Of a stretch of DNA of 26,781 nt, positions 6,344-15,597 are shown one piece after another. This stretch comes from Phocaeicola_A sp045545095 (GTDB lineage: Bacteria > Bacteroidota > Bacteroidia > Bacteroidales > Bacteroidaceae). A model generated the notes under the pieces. The model saw nothing but the letters and a program-made list of their open reading frames with translations. It did not search any database and was not told where the DNA came from. The first letter of the stretch is position 1. Each line of letters begins with the position of its first letter. The stretch spans positions 1 through 26,781 of the forward strand of contig JAZQAG010000016.1 of assembly GCA_045545095.1 (NCBI GenBank), given 5' to 3'. The translations under genes were made by a program, and so were the position numbers.

Positions 6344-6886
6344 ATGAAAGAAGAAATCATTATAGCCGGATTCGGCGGACAAGGTGTACTTTCTATGGGT
6401 AAGATTTTAGCTTACTCAGGATTGATGGAAGACAAGGAAGTGAGTTGGATGCCTGCTTACGGCCCCGAACAGCGCGGCGGTACAGCCAACGTGACCGTTA
6501 TCGTGAGCGACGACCGTATCTCATCGCCTATCCTCAGCCAATATGATGTGGCCATCATTCTGAATCAGCCATCATTGGAAAAGTTTGAAAACAAAGTGAA
6601 ACCGGGCGGCATCTTGATGTACGATGGTTATGGCATCGCTGAACCTCCCACCCGCAAGGACATCCAAGTGTATCGCATCGATGCTATGGACGCAGCAGCA
6701 GAAATAGGAAATGCCAAAGCTTTCAACATGATAGTCCTCGGGGGATTGCTGAAATTGAAACCAATGGTTACAATCGACAGTGTGGTGAAAGCCCTACGCA
6801 AAACCCTTCCCGAACGCCATCATCACCTCATCCCCATGAACGAGGAGGCAATCCGTAAAGGCATGGAGATTGTAAAAATGTGCTAA
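6344..6886 (+). CDS. 2-oxoacid:ferredoxin oxidoreductase, gamma subunit
   Basis: This 180-residue protein of the POR gamma family begins with the conserved GFGGQGV (residues 9-15). It then shows MPAYGPEQRGGTANVTV, the segment that packs against the alpha subunit and the CoA site. The length is typical. It is the last gene of the operon. Its final codons (ATG TGC TAA) coincide with an AATGTGCT repeat unit, so the last residues may have been shaped by the repeat that follows. Confidence 0.9.
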   Translation: MKEEIIIAGFGGQGVLSMGKILAYSGLMEDKEVSWMPAYGPEQRGGTANVTVIVSDDRISSPILSQYDVAIILNQPSLEKFENKVKPGGILMYDGYGIAEPPTRKDIQVYRIDAMDAAAEIGNAKAFNMIVLGGLLKLKPMVTIDSVVKALRKTLPERHHHLIPMNEEAIRKGMEIVKMC

Positions 6887-6967
6887 CGTACCGATTTGAC
6901 AATGTGCCAATATGCTAATGACAACGCGTCATTAACATATTGGCACATTAACATTTTAGCACATTGA
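6879..6967. terminator. Repeat-built hairpin between converging genes
   Basis: Left arm 6901-6922 and right arm 6928-6949 pair at 21 of 22 positions around the loop AACGC. The arms are made of the AATGTGCC/AATATGCT units seen at 5838 and 6302. Further single units lie outside, at 6879-6886 and near 6958-6965. It separates the converging gamma-subunit and glucanotransferase genes and could stop transcription in both directions, though no long T-run follows. Confidence 0.7.
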
Positions 6968-6971
6968 CAAA

Positions 6972-9656
6972 TTATCCTCTTCCACTACGTTTTATCAGAA
7001 CCTGAATCTTATCGTTGAAATCCTTTTGTTCCAACAATTGCTCGATGGTAAGATGCATACGATAATGCCAATTATTGAATGGATTGGCCGGCACATTGAT
7101 ACGTTCAAAGTTTACATCCGGATAACGCAACTCTTCATCTATAGAAAGCCAATCCTGCAAACTGAGCAAACAGAGCATCGAAGGAGAGAAAAGGTGTCTC
7201 GCTACAACCTCCTCACATAACCAACCCGGCATCGGATGAGGAGCAGGCCCTGATTTTTGAAGCATATAATTGTAGAAGCGTTGCGTGCGCTCCATATCCT
7301 CTTCCCACCAACCACGCAACGTAGGCATATCGTGCGTAGAGATAGTGGCAACCGAACGGTATGGATTCTCTTCCAAGTGTCCGAATTCATAATCAGGACT
7401 CTTGGACATGCTCTGAATTTCCAAGGTCAAGATACGCAAGTCATTCATCACCCATGGCACACATGTGGGCACCATTCCAAGATCTTCGGCACAAACGAGC
7501 ATACGGGTAGCACTGGTAAGAACGGGAAGCTTTTTCATAGCCTCATCATACCAGAACTGATTATGACGTTTGTAGAAATAATCTTCATACAAACGGTTGA
7601 AAGCCTCTTTGTCCGTCCAACTGAGTGACTGATAGAGGAAATCATTCTGTGCACAGATACGAGGATGGTAAGCACCTTGCACTTTCCGATCAGGAATAAA
7701 AAGTACATTACTGATGAGTGAATAAAGTCCATCGCGCATCCAAACACTGTCACTGTCATTCCGTCCAGCAAAATGAGCCTCAACCTTACGTTGGGTATCA
7801 AACTCGGGTTTCATCTCATAAGTACCATCTCCCAAACGGTTTAAGAAGGTTTTGCGTATTTCGTCAGCATGACGTCCAAAAAGTGTATCAAGCATACCTT
7901 CTGCAATATAAGGACGTGTGAAGAAATCCTTACGGAAATAGAGACCATACCCTTCAATTTCTTCAGGAGTCATAGGCATGGCTGGTGAGAATTGACCAAG
8001 GAGTCCATGTACACTATGCTGAGGGATTTCCCAAATGCGGAAGAATCCCAACACATGATCTATGCGGTAAGCATCGAAATACTCTGCCATCTTACGGAAG
8101 CGGCGTAACCACCATTGACATCCGTCTGCCATCATAGTATCCCAATTATAGGTGGGAAATCCCCAATTTTGTCCATTCACGCTGAAAGCATCAGGTGGTG
8201 CTCCAGCCTGTCCGTTCATATTAAAATAATGAGGTTCAACCCATGCTTCTACACTGTTACGGCTAATTCCAATAGGAATATCGCCTTTGATAACAACCCC
8301 CTTTTCACGAGCATAATCTCTGACCTCAAGCAATTGAATGTGGAGCAGATATTGCACATAGCAATAGAAATTTATCTCCTCAGCCTGCTCTACACATAAC
8401 AAAGCTATAGCTTCATGAGAATAAATGGAATGACTATTCCAAACCCGAAAATCTGCCGTGTGGTTTTTATCTCTCAAATAGCTGAATGCAGCATACGGAC
8501 ACAACCAATGTTCATTCTCCTGATAAAAGGCCTTATACTCCTGACTGTTCAACGTAGCCTCACCCTGTTCCTTATACAATTGTTTCAGATAAGCACGTTT
8601 AGTATTGTTCACTGCTTCATAATCAACTTGTGAAAGCGCATTGAGTTCCAAACGTTTAGCCTCAAACATATCACGCATTCTCTTGAGCTTAAGAGCAGGA
8701 AGCTGACGTACATCCACGTATTGAGGATGGAAAGCATAAATTGATATACTGTTATAAGGATACGAGTCTGTCCAGGTATGATTGATAGTTGTATCATTAA
8801 TAGGCAATATCTGAAGTACACGCTGGCCGGTCAAAGCTGCCCAATCAATCATTTTTAGCATATCACCAAAATCTCCTACACCAAAGCTGCCTTCCGTACG
8901 AAGTGAAAAGACTGGTATAACACAACCCGCCCCTTTCCAATCAGCGTAGGGTAAATGTACACCGCCATCTGTCACTACACGCACTTCATTCTCTGCAATG
9001 TATGGCAAATTCAAACGCCGATTATCTCTCGCTTCCCACTCAATGACAGCCCCCGTTTTTCCATCCAAAGCAAGGAATTTATAATCAGCAGGCCCTTGAA
9101 TACTATCTGCATCAATGGCTGTCATCCACACATTAGGAGAAACTTCAGTCATACGTACTGCCCGCGATGTATCCCATTCCCCCCATGAGGACTGGTTTCC
9201 ACTCATAGCCAACACTTGGTCACGTCCTAATCTGGGAGCTTCTACACGTAGCAATAGAGTATGAGAATAATATGATATCTTAGATGTTCCCTTAGCATGG
9301 CGTGTGAAACTATCCGTAAAAGCTGATGTATATAAATAGGCATCACAAGGAATATCTTTCCAATGGTCACATAATGTATAGAGTCGTTCCTTACTGTCAA
9401 TGGGCAATACACGTCCGTTCGCAGCTTTCCATTCTTCACGCAACACAATGCCATCACACATCAACATATAGTGATACTCTATCTGACGGGTAGATTTAGG
9501 GAATTCAGCTTCCCCACTCCAACAATAACCATCAGCAGTACTCATATCTATTTCCTTCGAACTCTGTTTAGAAGTAGATGCTCCCCTATATTTGACAGAG
9601 ACCCTCAACGATTCTCCCCAGTTTGTCCGATAAGTAATCAAGAAACGTATTTTCAT
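6972..9656 (-). CDS. malQ: 4-alpha-glucanotransferase (GH77 amylomaltase) with N-terminal starch-binding modules
   Basis: This enzyme of 894 residues moves alpha-1,4-glucan chains between acceptors, in maltodextrin or glycogen use. The N-terminal 240 residues look like two CBM20-type beta-sandwich modules (roughly 1-110 and 125-235; GNQSSWGEWD in the second). The GH77 barrel follows: D533 in AYRIDHVLGFFR is the nucleophile, E724 in CAEDLGM the acid/base and D776 in STHDMPT the third carboxylate. It lacks a signal peptide, so it should be cytoplasmic. It is much longer than E. coli MalQ because of the added modules, as is usual in Bacteroides and in plant DPE2-type enzymes. It is transcribed alone, towards the oxidoreductase operon. 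Confidence 0.93.
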   Translation of the reverse strand: MKIRFLITYRTNWGESLRVSVKYRGASTSKQSSKEIDMSTADGYCWSGEAEFPKSTRQIEYHYMLMCDGIVLREEWKAANGRVLPIDSKERLYTLCDHWKDIPCDAYLYTSAFTDSFTRHAKGTSKISYYSHTLLLRVEAPRLGRDQVLAMSGNQSSWGEWDTSRAVRMTEVSPNVWMTAIDADSIQGPADYKFLALDGKTGAVIEWEARDNRRLNLPYIAENEVRVVTDGGVHLPYADWKGAGCVIPVFSLRTEGSFGVGDFGDMLKMIDWAALTGQRVLQILPINDTTINHTWTDSYPYNSISIYAFHPQYVDVRQLPALKLKRMRDMFEAKRLELNALSQVDYEAVNNTKRAYLKQLYKEQGEATLNSQEYKAFYQENEHWLCPYAAFSYLRDKNHTADFRVWNSHSIYSHEAIALLCVEQAEEINFYCYVQYLLHIQLLEVRDYAREKGVVIKGDIPIGISRNSVEAWVEPHYFNMNGQAGAPPDAFSVNGQNWGFPTYNWDTMMADGCQWWLRRFRKMAEYFDAYRIDHVLGFFRIWEIPQHSVHGLLGQFSPAMPMTPEEIEGYGLYFRKDFFTRPYIAEGMLDTLFGRHADEIRKTFLNRLGDGTYEMKPEFDTQRKVEAHFAGRNDSDSVWMRDGLYSLISNVLFIPDRKVQGAYHPRICAQNDFLYQSLSWTDKEAFNRLYEDYFYKRHNQFWYDEAMKKLPVLTSATRMLVCAEDLGMVPTCVPWVMNDLRILTLEIQSMSKSPDYEFGHLEENPYRSVATISTHDMPTLRGWWEEDMERTQRFYNYMLQKSGPAPHPMPGWLCEEVVARHLFSPSMLCLLSLQDWLSIDEELRYPDVNFERINVPANPFNNWHYRMHLTIEQLLEQKDFNDKIQVLIKRSGRG

Positions 9657-9700
9657 CGTAATAAAATTATGGTAAATAATTCATTCTTTATTAACGGTGT

Positions 9701-9735
9701 CAAAAGTACTACAAAAAAGTCACTAATAAGGCAAA
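9701..9735 (-). promoter_or_regulatory. Probable promoter of the glucanotransferase gene
   Basis: On the minus strand a -7 box TACTTTTG lies at 9701-9708, with TTTG at 9732-9735, 23 bases upstream. It would give a leader of about 40 bases before the ATG at 9656. Confidence 0.5.
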
Positions 9736-9932
9736 GAATGATATTTTAAATGTTAAATAGTTGCAAACAATCAGACTCACCACCATTTTACTTGCCGACC
9801 ACAGGTATTATGACAAAAACATTTTATTTGCCAAAAGAACTTTTAGCCACATCCATTGTTCTGTTTTGAGAAAAAGATTCAAGAAATCGAAATTCCATAT
9901 ATAATTAAGAGACCAACAAGAACATCACGATT

Positions 9933-10286
9933 ATGGAAAAAGAAAATCTTCGTATAAATAGCCTAAAAGATTTGTTCGATACTCTCAAACAACTTATTAT
10001 GTACAGAAAAGATATTCTGGTACTATATTCTATCGAGAAACTTATAATCCTGTCATCAGCCCTACTCTTAACAGGTGTATTATGCATTATCGGAGGATTA
10101 ATACTATTACATCTTTCGTTCACTCTATCCTACCTTTTGGCTCCATATGTTGGTAGTGTTGCAACCAGCCATCTGGTTATCACAGCCATACTTATATTGG
10201 TTGGATTTATCATTTATTTAAATAGGAAAAAAGTAATTGTTCAACCTATAACCCGTTTCCTTACCCAATTATTTCTTACTGAATAA
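9933..10286 (+). CDS. Holin-superfamily (phage holin family) membrane protein
   Basis: This 117-residue protein has a charged N-terminal third (residues 1-35) and then hydrophobic segments at about 37-69 and 80-96, ending in a basic tail. The layout fits the 'phage holin family' proteins (holin superfamily III) common in Bacteroides chromosomes. No phage genes are nearby, so lysis is unlikely. An envelope or stress role alongside the next gene is inferred from linkage only. The next gene starts 22 bases downstream. Confidence 0.7.
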   Translation: MEKENLRINSLKDLFDTLKQLIMYRKDILVLYSIEKLIILSSALLLTGVLCIIGGLILLHLSFTLSYLLAPYVGSVATSHLVITAILILVGFIIYLNRKKVIVQPITRFLTQLFLTE

Positions 10287-10308
10287 TTAATACCTTCACA
10301 TATAATTT

Positions 10309-10575
10309 ATGAAACGACAGATATTCAACTCAACAGAGAATATTACATTGGAACTTCTCATTCAAAAAAGAGAGGAGACCGAGAAGCTGGCAAGGGTCAC
10401 GCAAGATGCCATTGCCGAACGACTTAGTCTCCTATTTACAACAGACGAAGAAACTGACACTCCAACAAATTCCTGGATGAATAATGCAGGGAAATTGTTC
10501 TCATGGATTAATAGTATCATTTGGACAACAAAAATGATACGTTCTATCTGGTCATTCTTTGTCAAAAGGAATTAG
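10309..10575 (+). CDS. Small hypothetical protein paired with the holin-like gene
   Basis: This 88-residue protein has an N-terminal amphipathic helical half rich in E, K and R (about residues 12-42). Its C-terminus is tryptophan-rich and moderately hydrophobic (WINSIIWTTKMIRSIWSFF), and probably associates with the membrane. I do not recognise a named family. Its closeness to the holin-like gene suggests a two-gene operon. It converges on glmS with only 24 bases between stops. Confidence 0.6.
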   Translation: MKRQIFNSTENITLELLIQKREETEKLARVTQDAIAERLSLLFTTDEETDTPTNSWMNNAGKLFSWINSIIWTTKMIRSIWSFFVKRN

Positions 10576-10599
10576 CAAGCTTCCTTCCTATCATCAGAA

Positions 10600-12444
10600 T
10601 CACTCTACGGTAACCGATTTTGCCAAATTACGGGGTTGATCAACATCCTTACCTTTACACACGGCTATATGATAAGCCAATAATTGCATGGGAATGGTTG
10701 TCAAAAGAGGTTCCAAGCACTCTACCGTTCGTGGAAGTTCTATCACATCATCAGCCAATCGACTGATTTCCTCATCTCCTTCAGTGACAATCGCTATGAC
10801 CTTACCCTTCCTCGCTTTAATTTCTTGAATATTACTCAAAATCTTTTCATACATAGCATTACGTGTAGCGACTACCACAACAGGCATTTCTGCATCAATT
10901 AAAGCAATTGGCCCATGCTTCATTTCTGCTGCCGGATAACCTTCTGCATGAATATAGCTGATTTCTTTCAGCTTTAATGCACCTTCCAAAGCCACCGGAT
11001 AATTGAAGCCACGCCCCAAATACAGGAAGTTATGAGCATATGTAAAGATACGTGACAGTTGAGCTATACGGGTATTCATTTCCAATACGGTTTTCATCTT
11101 TGCTGGTACCTTTTCCAATTCCTGTACCAAAGTAAGATATTCTTCTTTTGATATAGTATTCTTTTCCTTAGCCAGACAGAGTGCTAACATTGTGAGTACC
11201 GTTACTTGTCCGGTGAATGCTTTAGTAGAAGCCACACCTATTTCCGGCCCGACATGGATGTATGATCCAGTGTGAGTTGTACGTGGAATAGATGAACCCA
11301 CAGCATTACATATACCGTAAATAAATGCACCTTTACGTTTGGCCAATTCAACAGCAGCCAAAGTATCGGCCGTCTCACCAGATTGGGAAATGGCTATCAC
11401 GACATCATTTTCATCAATGACAGGATTTCGGTATCGGAATTCAGAAGCATACTCAACCTCTACTGGGATACGACAAAAGTTTTCTATCAAATGTTTACCT
11501 ATCAATCCTGCATGCCAAGAGGTACCGCATGCCACAATGATAAAACGCCGGGCACTGAGCAAGCGTTCCTTGTGATCAATGATGGCCGAAAGGATAATAT
11601 GATTAGCTTCTGTACTGACACGACCACGCATACAATCATTCAGACAAGCAGGTTGCTCAAAAATCTCTTTCAGCATGAAGTGGGGATATCCCCCTTTCTC
11701 CAACTGTCCCAATTCCAAATCAACAGTCTTTATCTCAGGAGTAATCTTCACATTATGCAGATTCACCACTTCCAATTCATGGTCAAGACTGATAAGGGCA
11801 ATTTCTTCGTCATCCAAATAGACCACCTTATCTGTATATTCCACTATGGGAGAAGCATCAGAAGCCAAGAAAAATTCTCCATCACCAATACCGACTACTA
11901 AAGGACTACTCTTGCGGGCTGCGATTATCTGCCGAGGATTATTCTTGTCTATTACAGCAATGGCATAAGCACCAATTACTGACCGTAAAGCTATTTCAAC
12001 AGCCGTTAATAAGGATAACTGTTTTGATTCACGCACATAATCTATTAATTGGACCAACACTTCAGTATCCGTTTCACTCTGGAAGTTATATCCTTTACGC
12101 TTGAGTTTCTCCTTTAAAGCAGCATAGTTTTCTATGATACCATTATGAATCAAGGCTAAGTTACCAGAACGCGAATAATGCGGATGCGCATTCACTTGAC
12201 AGGGTTCTCCGTGAGTTGCCCATCGGGTATGAGCTATACCGACACAGCCACTTGTATCTTTGGCAGATACACTTTCCTCGAGGTCACTCACTTTACCTTT
12301 AGCCTTATATACATTCATCGTACCAGCTCCGTTTATCAACGCGACACCTGCACTGTCATATCCACGGTATTCCAACCTTTTCAAACCTTTTATCAGTATC
12401 GGATATGCTTCGCGACTACCAATATATCCTACTATTCCACACAT
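10600..12444 (-). CDS. glmS: Glutamine-fructose-6-phosphate aminotransferase (isomerising)
   Basis: The enzyme makes glucosamine-6-phosphate from fructose-6-phosphate and glutamine, the first step towards UDP-GlcNAc for peptidoglycan and LPS. The 614 residues begin MCGIVGYIG, placing the catalytic cysteine at position 2. The glutaminase domain (about 1-220) is followed by two sugar-isomerase (SIS) domains, marked by ACGTSWHAG, SQSGETADT and the region around EGYPAAEMKHGPIALID. The C-terminus LAKSVTVE is the family signature. Length and motifs are complete. It has its own promoter and is transcribed alone. No glmS ribozyme-like leader is visible. Confidence 0.96.
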   Translation of the reverse strand: MCGIVGYIGSREAYPILIKGLKRLEYRGYDSAGVALINGAGTMNVYKAKGKVSDLEESVSAKDTSGCVGIAHTRWATHGEPCQVNAHPHYSRSGNLALIHNGIIENYAALKEKLKRKGYNFQSETDTEVLVQLIDYVRESKQLSLLTAVEIALRSVIGAYAIAVIDKNNPRQIIAARKSSPLVVGIGDGEFFLASDASPIVEYTDKVVYLDDEEIALISLDHELEVVNLHNVKITPEIKTVDLELGQLEKGGYPHFMLKEIFEQPACLNDCMRGRVSTEANHIILSAIIDHKERLLSARRFIIVACGTSWHAGLIGKHLIENFCRIPVEVEYASEFRYRNPVIDENDVVIAISQSGETADTLAAVELAKRKGAFIYGICNAVGSSIPRTTHTGSYIHVGPEIGVASTKAFTGQVTVLTMLALCLAKEKNTISKEEYLTLVQELEKVPAKMKTVLEMNTRIAQLSRIFTYAHNFLYLGRGFNYPVALEGALKLKEISYIHAEGYPAAEMKHGPIALIDAEMPVVVVATRNAMYEKILSNIQEIKARKGKVIAIVTEGDEEISRLADDVIELPRTVECLEPLLTTIPMQLLAYHIAVCKGKDVDQPRNLAKSVTVE

Positions 12445-12489
12445 ATTCTATTTCTATCTCTGTTTATATGTACTATTATTATATGGGCA

Positions 12490-12524
12490 CAAAGGTAAAA
12501 AGATTCTCAAAAAGAGGCATCAAA
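12490..12524 (-). promoter_or_regulatory. glmS promoter
   Basis: On the minus strand the -7 box TACCTTTG lies at 12490-12497 and a TTTG at 12521-12524, 23 bases upstream. The predicted leader before glmS is about 40 bases. Confidence 0.55.
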
Positions 12525-12676
12525 CTATACACTAAAAGTTATAAAAAAATATCTCCGGATTTATTTCAACAAGAGAAGCTGAACTTTCCAATTTGAATTT
12601 TGTTATAAATTTGTGTTTTTCATAGTAATAGATTTTAGATTCCTCAGGAAACCGCTTGCGATAAGCCGTCAATTCC

Positions 12677-12710
12677 TAAAAAGCCGTATCATAGCGATGA
12701 ACGGCTTTCT
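12677..12710 (-). terminator. Terminator after the EamA transporter gene
   Basis: AAAGCCGT (12680-12687) and ACGGCTTT (12701-12708) form an 8-bp stem over a 13-base loop. On the minus strand it ends in TTTTTA, which suits the transporter gene stopping at 12742. Confidence 0.75.
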
Positions 12711-12741
12711 TTATATCATATAGTATCAAACATATTGTACA

Positions 12742-13638
12742 TCATTTGGCACTACGGCTATAATTTACCATAATGACACCACCAAAAACCATAAAGGCTG
12801 CCAATATTTTTTGCCATCCCAAAGTATCCATACCAAGACTGATACTGATAGAGGTAGCTATAATTGGTTGCACATATGAATACATACTCACCAAAGTAGG
12901 ACGGATACGTTTTTGCCCAACAGGAATGAGAAAATAGGTGATAAAAGTAGCACAAATGATAAGATAGGCTAATTCTGAAAGGAATGTTCCTGAAAGCGCA
13001 GCATAGTTTATGGTAACAATTTCGTATCCGGCAAAAGGAAAAGACAAAAGAGTGGAGAAAAGAAATATCCACTTCATGAACGTAATCACCTGGTAACGTG
13101 CTATGAGTGGTTTGAACAAACCCAGATAAAGTGAAAAGCTAAGACAGTTTGCTATGATAAGAAGAATACCGGAAAGACTTGTTTGACGCGAGTCATCAGA
13201 CACAGATACGCTGTTAAGTATAAGGAATATGATACCACAAAAACTGACAGCTACCCCACCCGCTTTGCGTAAAGTAATAGGCTCCTTCAAAGCAAAAGCG
13301 GCAATAAACATTGTCAAGATGGGAGATATGGCACTTACAATAGAGCAATCCATGGGAGTTATATTAGGGATTGCAATGAGGAAGGTTATCTGTGTAAGGA
13401 AAAAGCCCAAAACAGATGCAAGGAATATTTTCACATAATCTTTACGCTCGACTTTCTCTCTTGGAACAAAAAGGGAAATGAGCCAAAAGAGCAAACCGGC
13501 ACCGATAGACCGCAGACAAAAGAGTGCCATAGGCGAAATTAGATGACTGCTCGTCAGATCCTTGCATACGATAATATTTATGCCAAAAATGGAATATGCT
13601 ATGAAACAGGCTAAATGTCCTACAAGTTTCATGTTCAT
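12742..13638 (-). CDS. EamA/DMT-superfamily transporter
   Basis: This inner-membrane protein of 298 residues has about ten hydrophobic helices arranged as two EamA repeats. The first repeat runs from HLACFIAYSIFGINIIV to about residue 145; the second runs from about 155 to the end and closes with the typical GGVIMVNY. Members export or import small metabolites such as amino acids, nucleosides or sugars; the substrate cannot be told from sequence. The gene lies downstream of the ettA-like gene but is separated from it by a terminator. ATGs at 13638 and 13632 are both possible starts. Confidence 0.85.
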   Translation of the reverse strand: MNMKLVGHLACFIAYSIFGINIIVCKDLTSSHLISPMALFCLRSIGAGLLFWLISLFVPREKVERKDYVKIFLASVLGFFLTQITFLIAIPNITPMDCSIVSAISPILTMFIAAFALKEPITLRKAGGVAVSFCGIIFLILNSVSVSDDSRQTSLSGILLIIANCLSFSLYLGLFKPLIARYQVITFMKWIFLFSTLLSFPFAGYEIVTINYAALSGTFLSELAYLIICATFITYFLIPVGQKRIRPTLVSMYSYVQPIIATSISISLGMDTLGWQKILAAFMVFGGVIMVNYSRSAK

Positions 13639-13651
13639 ATCAGTTTCGTAT

Positions 13652-13674
13652 TTGATTCTATACTTGATTCTATA
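13652..13674. repeat. Direct repeat TTGATTCTATA x2
   Basis: TTGATTCTATA occurs at 13652-13662 and 13664-13674, just upstream of the transporter start. It lies between the ettA terminator and the transporter gene, where a promoter or operator would be expected. Confidence 0.5.
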
Positions 13675-13718
13675 AAAGCTGCATCAGAAATAATCAATGA
13701 TAAACTTCCGATGCAGCT
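13671..13718 (-). terminator. Terminator after the ettA-like gene
   Basis: GCTGCATC (13678-13685) and GATGCAGC (13710-13717) form an 8-bp stem over a 24-base loop. On the minus strand it is followed by TTTTATA, as expected for a rho-independent terminator. Confidence 0.7.
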
Positions 13719-13747
13719 ACTATATAAACTTAACTATATACCAATAA

Positions 13748-15439
13748 TCAATCTTCCATCAACTTGCGGTAACGGGTACGTTTGGGCTCTTCCTGGCCAA
13801 GACGTTTCATCTTGTTTTCCTCGTATTCGGAATAAGAGCCTTCGAAATAGAACACATTGCCATCGCCCTCAAAGGCAAGGATGTGCGTACAGATACGGTC
13901 GAGGAACCAACGGTCGTGACTGATGATGACGGCACATCCGGCAAACTCGTCAAGACCTTCTTCAAGTGCACGCAGAGTGTTCACGTCAATATCATTGGTA
14001 GGCTCGTCGAGCAGGAGCACGTTACCCTCTTCCTTCAAAGCCATGGCCAAGTGCAGACGGTTACGTTCACCACCGGAGAGCATACCGCAGAGTTTCGTCT
14101 GGTCGGCGCCGGCAAAATTGAAGCGACTCAGGTAAGCACGGGCATTCACATCGCGCCCACCCATGCGGATAAGTTCGCTACCACCACTCACTACATCATA
14201 GACACTCTTCTCTGGGTCAATATCCTTGTGTTGCTGGTCAACATAGGCCAGTTTCACCGTTTCGCCCACCTCAAAGGTACCCCCATCCACTTGTTCGAGT
14301 CCCATAATAAGACGGAAGAGTGTAGTCTTTCCTGCACCATTGGGGCCGATGACACCCACAATGCCGTTGGGAGGAAGCATGAAGTTGAGGTCGTTGAAGA
14401 GCACTTTGTCTCCAAAAGCCTTGCTCACATTGATTGCTTCGATAACCTTGTTTCCCAAACGGGGGCCGTTGGGGATATAGATTTCCAGCTTCTCCTCCTT
14501 GGCTTTCTGGTCTTCATTAAGCAACTTGTCGTATGAGTTCAGACGAGCCTTACCCTTTGCCTGACGGGCCTTAGGCGACATGTTAATCCACTCCAACTCG
14601 CGTTGCAGGGTCTTGCGACGCTTGCTGGCGGTCTTCTCCTCCATCTCCATGCGTTTGGTTTTCTGGTCAAGCCAACTGCTGTAGTTACCCTTCCAAGGAA
14701 TACCTTCACCACGGTCAAGTTCGAGAATCCATCCGGCTACATGGTCAAGGAAGTAACGGTCGTGAGTTACGGCAATGACCGTACCCTCGTATTGTTGGAG
14801 GTGTTGCTCCAACCAATCGATACTTTCAGCATCAAGGTGGTTGGTAGGCTCGTCGAGCAACAAGATGTCGGGCTTCTGAAGAAGCAGACGGCATAAGGCC
14901 ACACGGCGACGCTCACCACCCGAAAGGAATTTTACCAACTGGTCATCGGGAGGACAACGCAAAGCATCCATAGCACGCTCAAGTTTTGAATCGAGATTCC
15001 ATGCATCGGTACTGTCAATCACATCCTGCAACTCGGCTTGGCGGGCAAAGAGGGCATCCATCTTGTCAGGGTCCTCATAGTATTCGGGAAGTCCGAACTT
15101 ATTGTTGATTTCTTCATATTCAGCCAGTGCATCCACAATGGGTTGTACACCCTCCATCACGATTTCCTTCACCGTCTTGTCAGGGTCGAGCTGAGGTTCC
15201 TGAGACAGGTAACCCACACTGTATCCGGGTGAAAATACCACTTCGCCCTGATAGCTTTTCTCAAGACCGGCAATAATCTTCAGCAAGGTACTCTTTCCCG
15301 AACCGTTAAGACCAATGATACCGATCTTGGCACCATAAAAGAAGGAGAGGTAAATGTCTTTCAGTACTTGTTTGTTGGCTTGGAAGGCTTTCGATACGCC
15401 CACCATTGAAAAAATGATTTTCTTGTCGTCAACGCTCAT
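13748..15439 (-). CDS. ettA: ABC-F protein, energy-dependent translational throttle EttA
   Basis: EttA binds the ribosomal E site and gates translation elongation according to energy state. This 563-residue protein has two ATP-binding cassettes and no membrane segments. Walker A motifs are GLNGSGKST (residues 43-51) and GPNGAGKT (365-372). The signatures are LSGGERRR and LSGGERNR, each followed by a Walker B (LLLDEPTNHLD, then LLLDEPTNDID). An EttA-type arm (about 92-150) is inserted in the first cassette, and a charged linker rich in K/E/R joins the cassettes. The length matches EttA (about 555). Some ABC-F relatives confer antibiotic protection, but the arm and linker point to the housekeeping type. 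Confidence 0.92.
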   Translation of the reverse strand: MSVDDKKIIFSMVGVSKAFQANKQVLKDIYLSFFYGAKIGIIGLNGSGKSTLLKIIAGLEKSYQGEVVFSPGYSVGYLSQEPQLDPDKTVKEIVMEGVQPIVDALAEYEEINNKFGLPEYYEDPDKMDALFARQAELQDVIDSTDAWNLDSKLERAMDALRCPPDDQLVKFLSGGERRRVALCRLLLQKPDILLLDEPTNHLDAESIDWLEQHLQQYEGTVIAVTHDRYFLDHVAGWILELDRGEGIPWKGNYSSWLDQKTKRMEMEEKTASKRRKTLQRELEWINMSPKARQAKGKARLNSYDKLLNEDQKAKEEKLEIYIPNGPRLGNKVIEAINVSKAFGDKVLFNDLNFMLPPNGIVGVIGPNGAGKTTLFRLIMGLEQVDGGTFEVGETVKLAYVDQQHKDIDPEKSVYDVVSGGSELIRMGGRDVNARAYLSRFNFAGADQTKLCGMLSGGERNRLHLAMALKEEGNVLLLDEPTNDIDVNTLRALEEGLDEFAGCAVIISHDRWFLDRICTHILAFEGDGNVFYFEGSYSEYEENKMKRLGQEEPKRTRYRKLMED

Positions 15440-15454
15440 GATTATTTTTTGGGG

Positions 15455-15590
15455 AAGTTAAAGGAGTTAAAGGAAGTTATCGGCTCTTCGAACCTAAGGA
15501 GTTAAAGCCTATAGTTTTAGCAAGACATTTGGCTTTAACTCCTTCAACTCCTAACGAGCAAAGTGAGTGATAACTCCTTTAACTCCTAAA
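15455..15590. repeat. Complex inverted repeat built of GGAGTTAAA units
   Basis: The gap between the two minus-strand genes is filled by units of GGAGTTAAA on the left and their reverse complement TTTAACTCC on the right. The innermost stem is perfect over 14 bp (15496-15509 with 15531-15544) around a 21-base loop. An outer stem pairs AGGAGTTAAAGG and AGTTATC on the left with GATAACT and CCTTTAACTCCT on the right. It has the same build as the 8-base arrays in the oxidoreductase operon but a different unit. Confidence 0.75.
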
Positions 15591-15597
15591 AATAAAA

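Noticed and set aside
9933..10575. Prophage lysis module
   Set aside because: The holin-like protein stands without endolysin, structural or integrase genes; such proteins are common chromosomal genes in this group.
12445..12489. glmS ribozyme or riboswitch
   Set aside because: The leader of about 40 bases is too short for the known glmS ribozyme.
13883..14536. Long plus-strand frame opposite ettA
   Set aside because: It is the shadow of the ABC-F gene; the opposite strand carries all Walker and signature motifs.
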